Assembly: GCA_018826295.1 (NCBI GenBank) | Contig: JAHJZX010000067.1 | Coordinates: 1 to 64,000 of the forward strand | DNA length: 64,000 nt | Direction of reading: 5' to 3' | Source of the DNA: Gammaproteobacteria bacterium | GTDB taxonomy: Bacteria; Pseudomonadota; Gammaproteobacteria; Enterobacterales; Alteromonadaceae | Shown: in pieces, positions 63,878 through 64,000 of the stretch | How positions within the stretch are numbered: the first letter of the stretch is position 1 | Layout: every line of letters begins with the position of its first letter | Translations under genes and position numbers: made by a program | The notes under the pieces: generated by a model | What the model saw: only the letters and a program-made list of their open reading frames with translations | What the model was told of the DNA's origin: nothing | Database searches by the model: none

Positions 63878-64000
63878 GTGGTTTCCGAAGTTATAGTTAA
63901 GCTGATAGCCGTTAGCTCATTTTGACTTTATCAGCTAACAAGAGCATTACTGCTTTTAAAGTTACACTCAATAACCATTAAACATCAGAAAAAATTGAAA

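Noticed and set aside
55300-64000. A right transposon end inside the window
   Set aside because: Reading the intergenic regions by eye I found no cluster of TATGG-type inverted TnsB sites and no ACA followed by GGCGT; a motif scan could still find a diverged end.

Overview
The window looks like a chromosomal segment of a gammaproteobacterium close to the Alteromonadales or Rheinheimera group. This is an inference from gene content (TonB-dependent receptors paired with flavin halogenases and SapC, a maltodextrin locus, NodU-like carbamoyltransferase) and from typical proteobacterial signals. The first 45.9 kb is moderately GC-rich and uniform in style. From about 46 kb to the right edge the sequence is visibly more AT-rich, and its genes look acquired.

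Region 1 (1-17 kb): a truncated carbamoyltransferase and an SGNH/TPR membrane protein, then an alpha-glucan locus. The locus holds a halogenase and a large TonB receptor on the minus strand, and a starch-binding lipoprotein, a pullulanase, a small AraC-type regulator and MalQ on the plus strand. Near-identical ATACGTAT palindromes lie before the receptor/lipoprotein pair, the pullulanase and the regulator-malQ pair, suggesting one regulon. Region 2 (17.3-25.3 kb): a second TonB receptor behind three GTAAGCGCTTAC-type operators, followed by halogenase, SapC, a cupin-like protein and another halogenase. In both loci a strong intrinsic terminator sits between receptor and first halogenase. Region 3 (25.3-26.9 kb): an orphan nuclease toxin with a YezG-like immunity protein. 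Region 4 (27-34.8 kb): a beta-glucoside cluster (GH3 lipoprotein, two sugar transporters, GH1, LacI regulator) with a matching GTAAGCGCTTTC operator. Region 5 (34.8-45.9 kb): aldehyde dehydrogenase plus TetR regulator with two operators, an AraC/GyrI regulator, a YeiB-like membrane protein, a CadC-like propeller protein, a two-domain lipoprotein hydrolase, a DUF3617 protein, a dGTPase and a HAD phosphatase.

Region 6 (45,989 to at least 55 kb) is the main discovery: the left end and CRISPR module of a Tn7-like, type I-F3 CRISPR-associated transposon. It has a TGTTG terminus with three spaced TnsB-like sites, a short I-F array whose last repeat is diverged (the hallmark of a private homing guide), and cas6, cas7, a cas8/5 fusion and tniQ. 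There is no cas1 or cas2-3. Upstream of tniQ lie an MbcA/ParS-like antitoxin-fold protein, a small unknown protein and an XRE regulator. A divergent pair, a winged-helix-like protein and an SF2 helicase, begins the cargo and is a defence-system candidate. TnsABC and the right end are not in the window and, if the element is intact, must lie beyond 64 kb.

Region 7 (55-64 kb): remnants of antitoxin and thioredoxin genes and a possible immunity gene flank a cell-envelope island. The island contains a PmrAB-like two-component system, an EptA/MCR-like phosphoethanolamine transferase, a PAP2 phosphatase, DgkA and an LTA-synthase-like sulfatase. Two perfect CTTAAG-N5-CTTAAG boxes, each with a -10-like hexamer ten bases further on, tie these genes into one regulon. 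If the transposon is intact, this polymyxin-resistance-type island is its cargo.
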